From positions 1-64,000 of the forward strand of contig JAGWQH010000025.1 in the NCBI GenBank assembly GCA_028870115.1: DNA of 64,000 bases, in the 5' to 3' direction. Within the stretch, counting starts at the first letter, position 1, and every line of letters begins with the position of its first letter. The stretch is from Candidatus Methylomirabilota bacterium. GTDB taxonomy: Bacteria > Methylomirabilota > Methylomirabilia > Methylomirabilales > Methylomirabilaceae. A program made the position numbers and the translations under genes. This document shows positions 29,532-39,505 of the stretch, one piece after another. The notes beneath the pieces were generated by a model that did no database searches, was not told where the DNA came from, and saw nothing but the letters and a program-made list of their open reading frames with translations.

Positions 29532-29813
29532 ATGGTCGAGGCAGCAATCCTGCAACAGCTTGAAAGGTTAGCTGACCAGCTTGGCGTGAAGGTCCTCTAC
29601 GAGAGCTTGGATCACCAGGAATTCGTCGTGAGAAGCGGGACCTGCACGCTGCGAGGACAACTCGTGGCGATCATCGATTATCGTCTTGCGCCGGGCGATC
29701 GAATACAGGTCCTGGCTGATTGCCTGTCACGGTTCGATCTTTCCACCATCTACCTGATTCCGGCTATTCGTGAATTGATTGACGCGCGCCGGGCCACACC
29801 GCCTGCGGCATAG
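29532..29813 (+). CDS. Conserved small protein of unknown function
   Basis: 93 residues, no signal or membrane segment. It begins with a helix (ILQQLERLADQLGVKVLYE), has a beta-hairpin with a single Cys (RSGTCTLRGQLVAIIDY), and a helical end (LADCLSRFDLSTIYLIPAIRELIDARR). The look is of a small alpha/beta regulator or scaffold, but no family is recognised. The flavin-type gene follows 22 bp later, so the two are probably one transcript. Confidence 0.6.
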   Translation: MVEAAILQQLERLADQLGVKVLYESLDHQEFVVRSGTCTLRGQLVAIIDYRLAPGDRIQVLADCLSRFDLSTIYLIPAIRELIDARRATPPAA

Positions 29814-29835
29814 GAGGAGAAACGTGGAGGCAACA

Positions 29836-30273
29836 ATGAGCCAACAGGCCATGAACGTATTCTTGGGACAGCAGAAGGTCTGCCGGCTGGCTACTGTGGA
29901 TCGCCAAGGCCAGCCGCACGTAGTACCTGTGTGGCACATACTGCTGGATGGTGAACTTTATATAGAGACCTCACCCCGATCCAAAAAGGGCCGGAACCTG
30001 CAGGCCAATCAGAAGGTAGCCCTCGTCGTCGATGGAGGTGATGGTTTCGAGAACTACAAAGGGATCATGATCCAGGGAACGGTGGAGTTCGTCAACGATA
30101 AGCGGATGCTTCAGCAATTCCGCGATGCGATGGCGCAGCGCTACTTTGGCACAGCCGAGCACCCGGGCTATAAGTACTTGGTGAGCGGATCCGATCCGCT
30201 CCTCATGAAGGTCGTCCCTAAAAAGGTTGTCACTTGGGATTACAGTCAAAAAACTCTGAAGTCGGACGCGTGA
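29836..30273 (+). CDS. Pyridoxamine 5'-phosphate oxidase-fold protein
   Basis: 145 residues from the ATG at 29836 with GTGGAGG upstream. The split-barrel pattern is clear: KVCRLATVDRQGQPHVVPVW, LYIETSPRSKKGRNL, KVALVVDGGD and IMIQGTVEFV. Members bind FMN, F420 or heme and reduce small substrates. Which cofactor is used here cannot be told. The preceding gene is 22 bp upstream. Confidence 0.85.
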   Translation: MSQQAMNVFLGQQKVCRLATVDRQGQPHVVPVWHILLDGELYIETSPRSKKGRNLQANQKVALVVDGGDGFENYKGIMIQGTVEFVNDKRMLQQFRDAMAQRYFGTAEHPGYKYLVSGSDPLLMKVVPKKVVTWDYSQKTLKSDA

Positions 30274-30282
30274 AGATTGAGC

Positions 30283-30310
30283 TTGACAGTACTGCGCCTT
30301 CGGCTACAAT
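30283..30310 (+). promoter_or_regulatory. Promoter of the pyr operon
   Basis: TTGACA (30283-30288), 16-bp spacer, TACAAT (30305-30310). It is followed by a 140-nt leader with PyrR-box and terminator features. Confidence 0.8.
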
Positions 30311-30326
30311 AAATTAACCTTTTAAT

Positions 30327-30997
<671 letters not shown>

Positions 30998-31008
30998 GGA
31001 GGGACGCG

Positions 31009-31938
31009 ATGGGCCTCGCACATAAAGATCTGTTGAGTATGCAGGAACTGACGTCGGACGAGATCCGGCTGATCCTGGATACCGCCGAGTCGATGAAAGA
31101 GGTGGCCCGTCGCGACATCAAGAAGGTACCGGCTCTACGTGGTAAAACGATCATCAATCTGTTCTATGAACCCAGTACGAGGACCCGCACATCGTTTGAG
31201 ATTGCAGGCAAGTGGCTCAGCGCCGACGTCATCAATATCTCTACCTCAGCCAGTTCGGTGACTAAGGGAGAGAGTTTGAAGGATACGGGTCTCACGCTGC
31301 AGGCGATGCACCCGGATATTGTGGTCATCCGCCATCCGGCGGCAGGCACGGCGGGGTTCCTGGCTGGGCGGCTTGCGGCGTCGGTTATCAACGCCGGGGA
31401 TGGCGCCCACGAACACCCCAGTCAGGCCCTGCTCGATCTGTTTACCATCAGGGAAAAGGTGGGGAGACTGGAGGGACTGAAGGCCGCCATTATCGGCGAT
31501 ATCGCCCACAGCCGGGTCGCCAGAAGCAATATCTATGGGATGCACAGGATGGGGATGGAGGTGCGGATCGCAGGGCCCAGGACGATGCTTCCCCGTTTTA
31601 TTGAGCGACTCGGCGTTGAGGTCTTTACGAATCTCGATCGAGCCGTCGCCGACGTCGATATCATCATGATGCTCAGGCTGCAGACCGAGCGTCAACAGGC
31701 CGGATTGTTTCCCTCGCTGCGGGAGTACTCACGCCTGTTTGGCCTGACCGCCGAACGACTGAAAGCCGCAAAGCCCGATGTGCTGATCATGCATCCAGGC
31801 CCGATTAATCGAGGCATAGAAATCGCGCCGGACGTTGCGGATGGGCCGTATTCGCTGATCCTGAATCAGGTGGAGAACGGCCTGGCCGTACGGATGGCGC
31901 TTCTGTACCTTATGGCCGGCGGCGGCCAGGCAGGATAG
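31009..31938 (+). CDS. pyrB: Aspartate carbamoyltransferase catalytic subunit
   Basis: 309 residues. Carbamoyl-phosphate loop STRTRTSFE (about 54-62), [14 protein letters not shown], and [11 protein letters not shown] near 225 are conserved. It makes carbamoyl aspartate, the first committed pyrimidine step. No pyrI regulatory subunit is present, so control is probably through PyrR. The start follows GGGAGGGACGCG. Confidence 0.96.
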   Translation: MGLAHKDLLSMQELTSDEIRLILDTAESMKEVARRDIKKVPALRGKTIINLFYEPSTRTRTSFEIAGKWLSADVINISTSASSVTKGESLKDTGLTLQAMHPDIVVIRHPAAGTAGFLAGRLAASVINAGDGAHEHPSQALLDLFTIREKVGRLEGLKAAIIGDIAHSRVARSNIYGMHRMGMEVRIAGPRTMLPRFIERLGVEVFTNLDRAVADVDIIMMLRLQTERQQAGLFPSLREYSRLFGLTAERLKAAKPDVLIMHPGPINRGIEIAPDVADGPYSLILNQVENGLAVRMALLYLMAGGGQAG

Positions 31939-31957
31939 TTCCAAGGATGGAGCGATC

Positions 31958-33322
31958 ATGAGGATTCTGATCAGAGGTGGGCGGGTCATCGATCCGACAA
32001 GCGGATTGGATGATCTTCTCGATCTGTTTATCGAAGATGGAAAGATTGTCCGAATTGAGAAAAGCACACGAGGCGGGAGGCGGGAAGCGGGAGGCACCGA
32101 ACTACCGGAAGTCGGTAAAGCCAGGGGGTCGAAAACTGCAAAGAGCGGGGAGTCAACATCAGGCAGCGTTGATCGGGTAATGGATGCGACGGGACTGACG
32201 GTTTGTCCCGGCCTGATCGACATGCATGTCCACCTGCGCCAGCCGGGGCGTGAGGATAAAGAGACCATCGCAAGCGGAACGATGGCGGCAGCGCGGGGCG
32301 GCTTCACGGCGGTCTGCTGTATGCCGAATACCGATCCTGTCAACGACACGCGCTCAGTGACCGAGTTCATCCTGGACACGGCCAAGCGCGAGGGGGCCGT
32401 TCAGGTCTATCCCATCGGCGCTATCACGAAGGGGTTGAAAGGGGAGGAGCTGGCCGAGATCGGGGAGCTGTTCGAAGCGGGATGTGTGGCCATCTCCGAC
32501 GATGGCCGCCCGGTCATGAATGCTGAACTGATGCGGCGGGCCATGGAATATGCGGCGATGTTTGATTTACCGGTCATCCAGCATAGCGAGGATCTGCATC
32601 TGAGCGGCCGGGGAGTCGTCCACGAAGGACTGGTCTCGACTGAGCTTGGGCTGCGCGGCATCCCGTCGGCGTCGGAGGCGGTCATGGTGGCGCGCGACCT
32701 GTTGCTGGCGGAGTTGACCGGCGCGAGGCTCCACATTGCCCATGTGAGCGCGGCCGAATCGGTGCGTCTGATTCGCGAGGCGAAGGCCCGTAGGATGCGG
32801 GTAAGCTGCGAGGTCACCCCGCATCATCTGGCGCTCACAGAGGACGCTGTCCGCGGCTTCAATTCCAACGCGAAGATGAACCCGCCGCTTCGCTCCGAGG
32901 ACGATCGGCAGGCCCTGTTGGAGGGGTTGCGAGACGGGACTATCGATGTGATCGCGACGGATCACGCCCCCCACACGGTCCAAGAGAAAGAGCGGGAGTT
33001 TGATCAGGCCCCTAATGGTGTGATCGGCCTGGAGACAGCGCTCGCAGTGACGCTTACGACGCTCGTGGCTCCGGGCGTGTTGAGCCTGCCACAGGCGATA
33101 GCGAAACTCTCCGGCGAGCCCGCGCGCATCCTGAAGCTCGCGAAGGGACGGATCGCCGAGGGCGCCGATGCCGATCTCACGATCTTTGATCCCAATCGTG
33201 ATTGGACGGTGGATCCCGCAACCTTTGCCTCCAAGAGTCGGAATACGCCGTTTGCCGGGTGGCGGCTTACCGGTGCGACGGTGGCGACGCTGGTCGGAGG
33301 TAAGGTCGTGTGGGAGGCGTAA
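31958..33322 (+). CDS. pyrC: Dihydroorotase with internal insertion
   Basis: 454 residues, class I dihydroorotase. Metal-binding [10 protein letters not shown], the Asp/metal loop [17 protein letters not shown], and ATDHAPHT are present. Residues about 36-70 ([13 protein letters not shown] onward) are an insertion in the N-terminal beta-sandwich, encoded by four 7-bp repeats (32070-32097) and nearby low-complexity DNA. It closes dihydroorotate in the pyrimidine pathway. A 20-bp gap separates it from pyrB. Confidence 0.93.
   Translation: MRILIRGGRVIDPTSGLDDLLDLFIEDGKIVRIEKSTRGGRREAGGTELPEVGKARGSKTAKSGESTSGSVDRVMDATGLTVCPGLIDMHVHLRQPGREDKETIASGTMAAARGGFTAVCCMPNTDPVNDTRSVTEFILDTAKREGAVQVYPIGAITKGLKGEELAEIGELFEAGCVAISDDGRPVMNAELMRRAMEYAAMFDLPVIQHSEDLHLSGRGVVHEGLVSTELGLRGIPSASEAVMVARDLLLAELTGARLHIAHVSAAESVRLIREAKARRMRVSCEVTPHHLALTEDAVRGFNSNAKMNPPLRSEDDRQALLEGLRDGTIDVIATDHAPHTVQEKEREFDQAPNGVIGLETALAVTLTTLVAPGVLSLPQAIAKLSGEPARILKLAKGRIAEGADADLTIFDPNRDWTVDPATFASKSRNTPFAGWRLTGATVATLVGGKVVWEA
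32070..32097 (+). repeat. Four 7-bp repeats inside pyrC
   Basis: Units GAGGCGG, GAGGCGG, GAAGCGG, GAGGCAC in tandem (28 bp). They encode part of the N-terminal insertion. The same 4x7 architecture, with different unit sequences, recurs in carA and carB. Confidence 0.8.
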
Positions 33323-33335
33323 CGTGGAGAGACCT

Positions 33336-34535
33336 GTGAAAAGGGCGCTCTTGGCGCTGGCGGATGGCACCATCTTCGAGGGGCGCTCCTTTGGATCAGA
33401 GGGAGAGACCGCCGGCGAGGTGGTCTTCAACACCAGTATGACCGGCTACCAGGAGGTCCTGACCGACCCCTCATATAAGGGTCAGATGGTCGTCATGACC
33501 TATCCGCTAATCGGTAACTACGGAATCAATCCTGAAGATGCCGAATCGAGCGCTCTGGCGGTAGAGGGATTTATTGTGAAGGAGGCAAGCGCTCACCCAA
33601 GTAATTGGCGGAGCACTCAGACCCTCGACAGCTACCTTGCAGAGCAGGGCATCGTAGGCATTCAGGGGATTGACACCCGCGCCTTGACCCGCCATCTCCG
33701 GGACCATGGAGCGATGGAAGGGGTAATTTCCACACACGATCTCAAACCCGACAGCCTGATTGCCAGAGCGAAGGCCTCGCCTGGCCTGATCGGACGTGAC
33801 CTGGTGAAGGAAGTCGCCTGTGCGTCGCCGTACACCTGGCACGAGGGACCGTGGCATTTGAGCAAAGGCCACGGTAACAGCGTCGAGCGTCGAGCGTCGA
33901 GCGTCGCGTTGGCAGACCAGCTTAAGCTCTTCCCTCCACCCTCCACCCTCCACCCTAGATCCTTTAAGGTGGTAGCCTACGATTGCGGGATCAAGCAGAA
34001 TATTCTGCGAAAGCTGATAGAGGCAGGGTGCGACGTAACGGTGGTCCCACCGGACACCCCGGCGTCTACGGTCCTGGATCTGGCCCCGGATGGCATCTTC
34101 CTCAGTAATGGTCCCGGCGACCCGGAGGGCGTGCCCTATCTGATCGACAACGTTCAGAAGCTGATCGGCACAAAGCCGATCTTCGGCATCTGTCTGGGGC
34201 ATCAGATCCTGGGCCTCGCGTTCGGGGGACGGACCTACAAGCTGAAGTTCGGTCATCACGGCGGCAACCAGCCTGTCAAGGATCTGACGACGGGGAAGGT
34301 GGAGATCACCACTCAGAACCACGGCTTTGTCGTAGATATCGCGTCGATTCCGGACACTGAGATTGAGCTGACCCACGTCAACCTGAACGACCACACTGTT
34401 GAAGGGATGCGTCATCGCCGCCTGCCGATCTTCTCCGTACAGTACCACCCGGAAGCCTCCCCCGGTCCTCATGATGCGAACTATCTGTTTCAGCGCTTCG
34501 TAGAGTTGATGGCAAAGGCTGGCGCACGCAAATGA
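33336..34535 (+). CDS. carA: Carbamoyl phosphate synthase small subunit (glutaminase)
   Basis: 399 residues from the GTG at 33336 (GGAG six bases upstream); the GTG at 33324 is an alternative. N-terminal domain [24 protein letters not shown]-like [17 protein letters not shown], and a class I glutaminase with nucleophile FGICLGHQ and [10 protein letters not shown], plus the late [10 protein letters not shown]. Between the two domains (about residues 180-208) lies an insertion encoded by two 4x7-bp repeat arrays (33880-33907, 33932-33959). It supplies ammonia to CarB. pyrC ends 13 bp before this start. Confidence 0.94.
   Translation: MKRALLALADGTIFEGRSFGSEGETAGEVVFNTSMTGYQEVLTDPSYKGQMVVMTYPLIGNYGINPEDAESSALAVEGFIVKEASAHPSNWRSTQTLDSYLAEQGIVGIQGIDTRALTRHLRDHGAMEGVISTHDLKPDSLIARAKASPGLIGRDLVKEVACASPYTWHEGPWHLSKGHGNSVERRASSVALADQLKLFPPPSTLHPRSFKVVAYDCGIKQNILRKLIEAGCDVTVVPPDTPASTVLDLAPDGIFLSNGPGDPEGVPYLIDNVQKLIGTKPIFGICLGHQILGLAFGGRTYKLKFGHHGGNQPVKDLTTGKVEITTQNHGFVVDIASIPDTEIELTHVNLNDHTVEGMRHRRLPIFSVQYHPEASPGPHDANYLFQRFVELMAKAGARK
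33880..33907 (+). repeat. Four 7-bp repeats (GCGTCGA) inside carA
   Basis: GCGTCGA three times, then GCGTCGC. Together with the second array at 33932-33959 it encodes the interdomain insertion SVERRASS...[10 protein letters not shown]. Confidence 0.85.
33932..33959 (+). repeat. Four 7-bp repeats (CCCTCCA) inside carA
   Basis: CCCTCCA three times, then CCCTAGA. It encodes PPPSTLHPR at the end of the CarA insertion. The array is on the same strand as the GCGTCGA array 24 bp upstream. Confidence 0.85.
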
Positions 34536-35191
34536 AGGCGCAGATCGGACTGATCATCCATAAGGAACAAGAGGACTATCTGGAGCGGCTGCTGCCCGAG
34601 AGGGACCTGCTGTTGCGGGAGATGGAACGCTTTGCGCATGAGCATGGCGTCCCCATCGCTGATCCTGAGGTCGCAACGTTTCTGGAGATCACAGTCCGGG
34701 CGATTCGGGCGAAGCGTGCGCTGGAGGTCGGAACCGCCATCGGGTATGCCGACATCTTCATGGCGCGGGCCATGTCGCCTCAAGGTAAAGTTATGACCAT
34801 CGACATCAGTACCGAGATGATCGGGAAGGCGAAGGCGTATGTGAAACGGGCAGGCTTGGAGGATCAGGTCGAGTTTCATGAGGGTCCGGCTCTGACGGTC
34901 ATCCCGAGTCTCGACGGGCCGTTTGATCTCATCTATCTTGATGCGGTGAAAGAGGAGTACCGGAGCTACCTGGATCTGGCCTTACCGCTGATGCGGACCG
35001 GCGGAGTTGTCGTGTGCGATAATGTCCTCTGGAAAGGGCAGATAGCGAGCAATCGGCTGTTCGGCGAGCAGTATCGTCGCTCAACAGAGGCGCTGCGCGG
35101 CTTCAACGACTACTTCGTCCACCATCCCCAGTTGCTGGCTCAGATCCTGTCGGTAGGCGATGGCCTCGCCTACGGCGTGAAGGTGAAATAG
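34532..35191 (+). CDS. Class I SAM-dependent O-methyltransferase (COG4122 type)
   Basis: 219 residues. Motif [16 protein letters not shown] near 68-82, followed by [25 protein letters not shown] (metal-binding Asp) and [10 protein letters not shown], all typical of caffeoyl-CoA/catechol-like O-methyltransferases. Its start overlaps the carA stop by 4 bp and carB begins directly after its stop, so it is tightly built into the operon. Its link to pyrimidine synthesis is unknown. Confidence 0.9.
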   Translation: MKAQIGLIIHKEQEDYLERLLPERDLLLREMERFAHEHGVPIADPEVATFLEITVRAIRAKRALEVGTAIGYADIFMARAMSPQGKVMTIDISTEMIGKAKAYVKRAGLEDQVEFHEGPALTVIPSLDGPFDLIYLDAVKEEYRSYLDLALPLMRTGGVVVCDNVLWKGQIASNRLFGEQYRRSTEALRGFNDYFVHHPQLLAQILSVGDGLAYGVKVK

Positions 35192-38100
35192 GTGCCTAAG
35201 CGAACCGACATCGAGAAAATCCTGATCATCGGGTCGGGTCCGATCGTCATCGGGCAGGCGTGCGAGTTCGATTACTCGGGGACACAGGCCTGTAAAGCCC
35301 TCCGGGAAGAAGGGTACCAGGTGATCCTGGTCAACTCAAATCCGGCCACGATCATGACCGACCCGGAGATGGCTGACCGAACCTACCTGGAGCCGCTGAC
35401 TGTGCCTGTTGTTGAGCAGATCATCGCCCGGGAGAGGCCCGATGCGCTACTCCCCACCCTCGGGGGTCAGACCGGCCTCAATCTGGCTGTTGCACTGGCT
35501 GAGGACGGGATCCTGGACCGATATGGGGTTGAGATGATCGGGGCGAAGCTCCATGCCATCAAAAAGGCCGAAGACCGCGACCTCTTCAAGCAAGCGATGC
35601 AGAAGATCGGCGTTGAGGTGCCTGAGAGCGGCTATGCCGACTCCTTCGAGCAGGCTCGTACCATCGTCGAGCGAATCGGCTATCCGGCCATTATCCGTCC
35701 GTCGTTTACGCTCGGCGGTACCGGCGCCAGTATCGCCTACAACCGGGACGAATTCGACGAGCAGGTCCAGTGGGGTCTCAATGTGAGCCCCGTCCACCAG
35801 ATCCTGGTGGAAGCCTCCGTGATCGGATGGAAGGAGTTTGAGCTGGAGGTCATGCGCGACCTGAAGGACAATGTCGTGATTATCTGTTCCATCGAGAACT
35901 TTGACCCGATGGGCGTCCACACCGGCGACTCAATTACGGTGGCTCCGGCTCAGACGTTGTCCGATAAAGAATACCAGCTTATGCGGGATGCCGCCATTGC
36001 CGTTATCCGAGAGATCGGCGTGGAGACCGGCGGTAGCAACATCCAGTTCGCCGTCAATCCCGAGAACGGACGGATGCTGGCGATTGAGATGAATCCGAGG
36101 GTCTCTCGATCCTCGGCTTTGGCCAGCAAGGCCACCGGGTTCCCGATTGCAAAGATCGCCGCCAAGCTGGCGGTGGGCTACACGCTGGACGAGATCAGCA
36201 ACGATATTACGAAAGAGACCACTGCCTGCTTTGAGCCGACCATTGATTACTGCGTCGTGAAGTTCCCTCGATTCTCGTTTGAGAAGTTCGCCGGCGCCGA
36301 CGAGACACTGACGATGCAGATGAAATCGGTTGGGGAGGCGATGGCAATCGGCCGGACCTTCAAAGAGGCCTTGCAGAAAGTGATCCGCTCGCTCGAGATT
36401 GAGGCGTATGGGCTTGAGGGCCGTATCTTCAGGGACTTGGCAGTGCGGGGTGCGGGGCGCGAGGCGCGAGATTCCGAGGTGAGTGAGGCGGACCGGATGC
36501 TGGTCCGAGACCGCCTTCGCGTTGCCAATTGGGAGCGGGTCTTTTACCTTGCCGATGCGTTTCGGCTGGGGATGACGGTAGAGGAGATTCACAGACTTAC
36601 AGCCATTGATCCCTGGTTCCTCGAAAACATCAAAGAGATTGTGGACTTTGAGGACCGAGTGATCGGTCCCAACGGGCGCCGCAGCGGGTCATCGATGCTT
36701 CGCCTCCTGACGACCCCTGTCATGCGTGAGGCCAAGGCTTTGGGTTTTTCCGACCGGCGACTGGCCGATCTCATCGGCTCTCAGGAATCCGCTGTCCGGG
36801 ATGCCAGGAAGCGGATGGGAATTGAGGCTACCTTCAAGATGGTAGACACCTGCGGCGCCGAATTCGTAGCCCATACGCCGTACCTGTACTCGACGTATGA
36901 GCAGGAGTGCGAGGCTAACCCGACCAATCGCAAAAAGATCATAATCCTGGGTTCCGGCCCGAATCGGATCGGCCAGGGGATCGAGTTCGACTACTGCTGC
37001 GTTCACGCGGCCTTCGCCCTGAAAGAAATCGGCTATGAGACGATCATGGTCAACTGCAACCCGGAAACGGTCTCGACGGATTACGATACCTCTGATCGTC
37101 TGTACTTCGAGCCGCTCTGTCTGGAGGATGTTCTGAACATTACGGAACGGGAGCGGCCGGACGGAGTGATCGTCCAGTTCGGCGGACAGACGCCATTGAA
37201 ACTGGCCATCCCGCTCGAGCGGGCGGGCGTAAAGATTCTGGGAACCCCACCCGACGCTATCGACCGGGCCGAGGACCGGGAACGGTTCAAGCAGATGCTG
37301 CAGCATCTTGGTCTGAATCAGCCGCCGAATGGGACCGCCGTTTCGGTGAGTGAGGCGCTTCGGATCGCTCGGCAGGTGGGCTTCCCGATTCTTGTTCGGC
37401 CCTCATATGTCCTCGGTGGTCGGGCGATGGAGATCATTTATAATGAGTCGAGTCTGCAGGAGTACATGACTCGGGCCGTACAGGCCTCGCTGGAACATCC
37501 CGTACTGGTGGATAAGTTTCTCGAGGATGCCATCGAGATGGACGTAGATGCCTTGTGCGATGGTCAGGATGTCGTAATCGGGGGGATCATGGAGCATATC
37601 GAAGAGGCCGGAGTCCACTCCGGCGACTCGGCCTGCTCGTTGCCGCCCCGATCGGTGGCTCAGCCGTTGCTCGATCAGATCCGGGTCCAGACGAAGGCCA
37701 TGGCGCTGGAGCTTGGGGTTATTGGTCTGATCAACATCCAGTTCGCGATCAAAGACGGTGTCGTGTACGTCTTGGAGGTGAATCCCCGCGCCTCGCGGAC
37801 AGTCCCCTTCGTCAGCAAGGCGGTCGGCGTCCCCTTGGCCAAGCTGGCAGCCAAGATTATGGCCGGGATGAGCCTGAAGGAGCTTGGCGTGACCGAGGAG
37901 CCCGGGCTTCGCCATGTGGCGGTCAAGGAAGCGGTCCTGCCGTTCGTGAAGTTTCCAGGGGTTGATGCCGTCTTAGGGCCGGAGATGAGATCAACCGGCG
38001 AGGTAATGGGAATCGACCGCGAATTTGGACTGGCCTTTGCCAAGTCGCAGGTAGGCGCGAGCGGCGCCCTCCCCTTGGAGGGAACGGTCTTCCTGAGCGT

Positions 38101-38488
38101 ACGGGACAATGACAAGCCGCATATCGTGCTGTTGGCGCGACGACTTATGGAGTTGGGCTTTCAGGTTGTGGCGACGGCCGGGACCGCGGCCGTATTAAAA
38201 GGTGAGGGTGTGATTGTTGAGGCAGTGGCGAAGGTCATTGACGGCGTGCGCCCGCATATTGTGGATAAGATGAAGAACGGGGAGATCGGCCTGGTTATTA
38301 ATACGCCGGGGGGTCACCATGCGCGTCTGGATTCCTACTCCATCCGGCGGACCGCGGTGACGATGGGCATTCCCTACTTTACTACGATGGCCGCGGCGCG
38401 CGCGGCGGTCGAAGCGATCCAGGCGATGCAGCGCGGGACGTTGAGGGTCAAAGCGCTGCAGGAGTATCACCAGGTACGAGGCACGTAG
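35192..38488 (+). CDS. carB: Carbamoyl phosphate synthase large subunit
   Basis: 1098 residues. Both ATP-grasp halves are present ([17 protein letters not shown] at the start and [17 protein letters not shown] near 590), and the C-terminal allosteric domain ([37 protein letters not shown]). GTG start immediately after the previous stop. Residues about 417-427 contain an insertion encoded by a 4x7-bp array (36443-36470) in the loop before the oligomerisation domain. It makes carbamoyl phosphate for pyrB and arginine. Confidence 0.96.
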   Translation: MPKRTDIEKILIIGSGPIVIGQACEFDYSGTQACKALREEGYQVILVNSNPATIMTDPEMADRTYLEPLTVPVVEQIIARERPDALLPTLGGQTGLNLAVALAEDGILDRYGVEMIGAKLHAIKKAEDRDLFKQAMQKIGVEVPESGYADSFEQARTIVERIGYPAIIRPSFTLGGTGASIAYNRDEFDEQVQWGLNVSPVHQILVEASVIGWKEFELEVMRDLKDNVVIICSIENFDPMGVHTGDSITVAPAQTLSDKEYQLMRDAAIAVIREIGVETGGSNIQFAVNPENGRMLAIEMNPRVSRSSALASKATGFPIAKIAAKLAVGYTLDEISNDITKETTACFEPTIDYCVVKFPRFSFEKFAGADETLTMQMKSVGEAMAIGRTFKEALQKVIRSLEIEAYGLEGRIFRDLAVRGAGREARDSEVSEADRMLVRDRLRVANWERVFYLADAFRLGMTVEEIHRLTAIDPWFLENIKEIVDFEDRVIGPNGRRSGSSMLRLLTTPVMREAKALGFSDRRLADLIGSQESAVRDARKRMGIEATFKMVDTCGAEFVAHTPYLYSTYEQECEANPTNRKKIIILGSGPNRIGQGIEFDYCCVHAAFALKEIGYETIMVNCNPETVSTDYDTSDRLYFEPLCLEDVLNITERERPDGVIVQFGGQTPLKLAIPLERAGVKILGTPPDAIDRAEDRERFKQMLQHLGLNQPPNGTAVSVSEALRIARQVGFPILVRPSYVLGGRAMEIIYNESSLQEYMTRAVQASLEHPVLVDKFLEDAIEMDVDALCDGQDVVIGGIMEHIEEAGVHSGDSACSLPPRSVAQPLLDQIRVQTKAMALELGVIGLINIQFAIKDGVVYVLEVNPRASRTVPFVSKAVGVPLAKLAAKIMAGMSLKELGVTEEPGLRHVAVKEAVLPFVKFPGVDAVLGPEMRSTGEVMGIDREFGLAFAKSQVGASGALPLEGTVFLSVRDNDKPHIVLLARRLMELGFQVVATAGTAAVLKGEGVIVEAVAKVIDGVRPHIVDKMKNGEIGLVINTPGGHHARLDSYSIRRTAVTMGIPYFTTMAAARAAVEAIQAMQRGTLRVKALQEYHQVRGT
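36443..36470 (+). repeat. Four 7-bp repeats inside carB
   Basis: GTGCGGG twice, then GCGCGAG twice, 28 bp in all. It encodes VRGAGREAR in a surface loop. Related degenerate heptamers appear at the end of pabC (about 41845-41870). Confidence 0.85.
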
Positions 38489-38530
38489 GGGCGACCGGCC
38501 GGTCGCCCATACAGGTGCGATGTGGAGGGA

Positions 38531-39505
38531 ATGATAGCGGCCTCAGAGGCTCTCGTCGAAGTGGTCGCCAACAAGCAGATCGCGCCAGAGTACTTTTCGA
38601 TGCGTCTAGCCGGCCCAGCGCGCCTGACGCGCTTCCGTCCCGGGCAATTCCTCATGCTCGGATGGATCGATGGACAAGATCCGCTGCTGCCTCGGGCCAT
38701 GAGCATCAGGCGTACGAAAACTCTCCAACTCCCCTTTTCAAAAGGGGGGCACGGGGGGATTTGGCGTGCACAGTGCGAGGTGGAGATCCTCTACAAGGTG
38801 TGTGGCCGAGGTACGACGCTTCTGGCGGGGATGCGTCCGGGAAGGTCTCTCCGCATGCTCGGTCCGCTCGGCAACGGCTTCGAGGTTCCGCGAAGGGTGA
38901 CGGACGTCGTCCTGGTTGCCGGCGGAGTCGGCGTACCCCCCATCGCTGCTCTTGCTGAGACGTTCGCTGCACGCCGAGTATCACGCAGAGCGAAGATAAC
39001 CGCCTTTCTCGGCGGGAGATCGAAGGTTGACCTGCTGTGCGTTCCGGACCTTCAGCGAGCCGGCGCGACGGTCCAGGTGGCCACAGAAGACGGCACCGCC
39101 GGTCGTAAAGGACTGGTAACCGAGCTGCTGGAGCAGTATCTCAACGCCTCGCACTCCAAATCCCCTCATCCCCCCTTTACAAAAGGGGGGCACGGGGGGA
39201 TTTATGCCTGTGGCCCGTACCCCATGTTGGCGGCTCTTGCGCCGATTGCCGAGAAATATAATCTGCCATACCAGGCCTCCCTCGAGGCGAACATGGCCTG
39301 CGGGTTTGGGGCCTGCATGGGTTGCGTTGTGCCGGTGAAGGGGGATAAGCGAGACCCGTCTGCGTGCGACGCACAGGCAGGTCGGACCTACCGCCTTGTC
39401 TGCAAGGAGGGGCCGGTCTTTGATGGTCACGACATCCTTTGGGTTAATGGGACTATCCCGCCTATCCCGTCAATTCGGTCGATAGACCAAACAGACCAGA
39501 TATGA
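38531..39505 (+). CDS. pyrK: Dihydroorotate dehydrogenase electron-transfer subunit PyrK, with two repeat insertions
   Basis: 324 residues from the ATG at 38531, longer than usual (about 250-280). FAD domain at the N-terminus (RFRPGQFLMLGWIDG), NAD domain (LVAGGVGVPPIAALAE) and the [2Fe-2S] loop with clustered cysteines (ACGFGACMGC, then a Cys 17 residues on). Residues about 64-80 and 209-225 are encoded by two copies of a palindromic repeat, each giving PF(S/T)KGGHGGI in the same reading phase. It passes electrons from PyrD to NAD. The stop overlaps the pabB start by 4 bp. Confidence 0.9.
   Translation: MIAASEALVEVVANKQIAPEYFSMRLAGPARLTRFRPGQFLMLGWIDGQDPLLPRAMSIRRTKTLQLPFSKGGHGGIWRAQCEVEILYKVCGRGTTLLAGMRPGRSLRMLGPLGNGFEVPRRVTDVVLVAGGVGVPPIAALAETFAARRVSRRAKITAFLGGRSKVDLLCVPDLQRAGATVQVATEDGTAGRKGLVTELLEQYLNASHSKSPHPPFTKGGHGGIYACGPYPMLAALAPIAEKYNLPYQASLEANMACGFGACMGCVVPVKGDKRDPSACDAQAGRTYRLVCKEGPVFDGHDILWVNGTIPPIPSIRSIDQTDQI
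38723..38763. repeat. In-frame palindromic repeat, pyrK copy 1
   Basis: CTCCCCTTTTCAAAAGGGGG-type core with a CACGGGGGGATTT right end. It encodes LQLPFSKGGHGGI between the FAD and NAD domains of PyrK. Confidence 0.85.
39157..39204. repeat. In-frame palindromic repeat, pyrK copy 2
   Basis: A longer copy of the same element: AAATCCCCTCATCCCCCC, TTTACAAAAGGGGGG, then CACGGGGGGATTT. It encodes SPHPPFTKGGHGGI just before the YACGPYPML motif. Same reading phase as copy 1. Confidence 0.88.

Noticed and set aside
33880-33959. Tandem repeats considered as a CRISPR-like array
   Set aside because: Units are 7 bp, contiguous and inside carA; there are no spacers.
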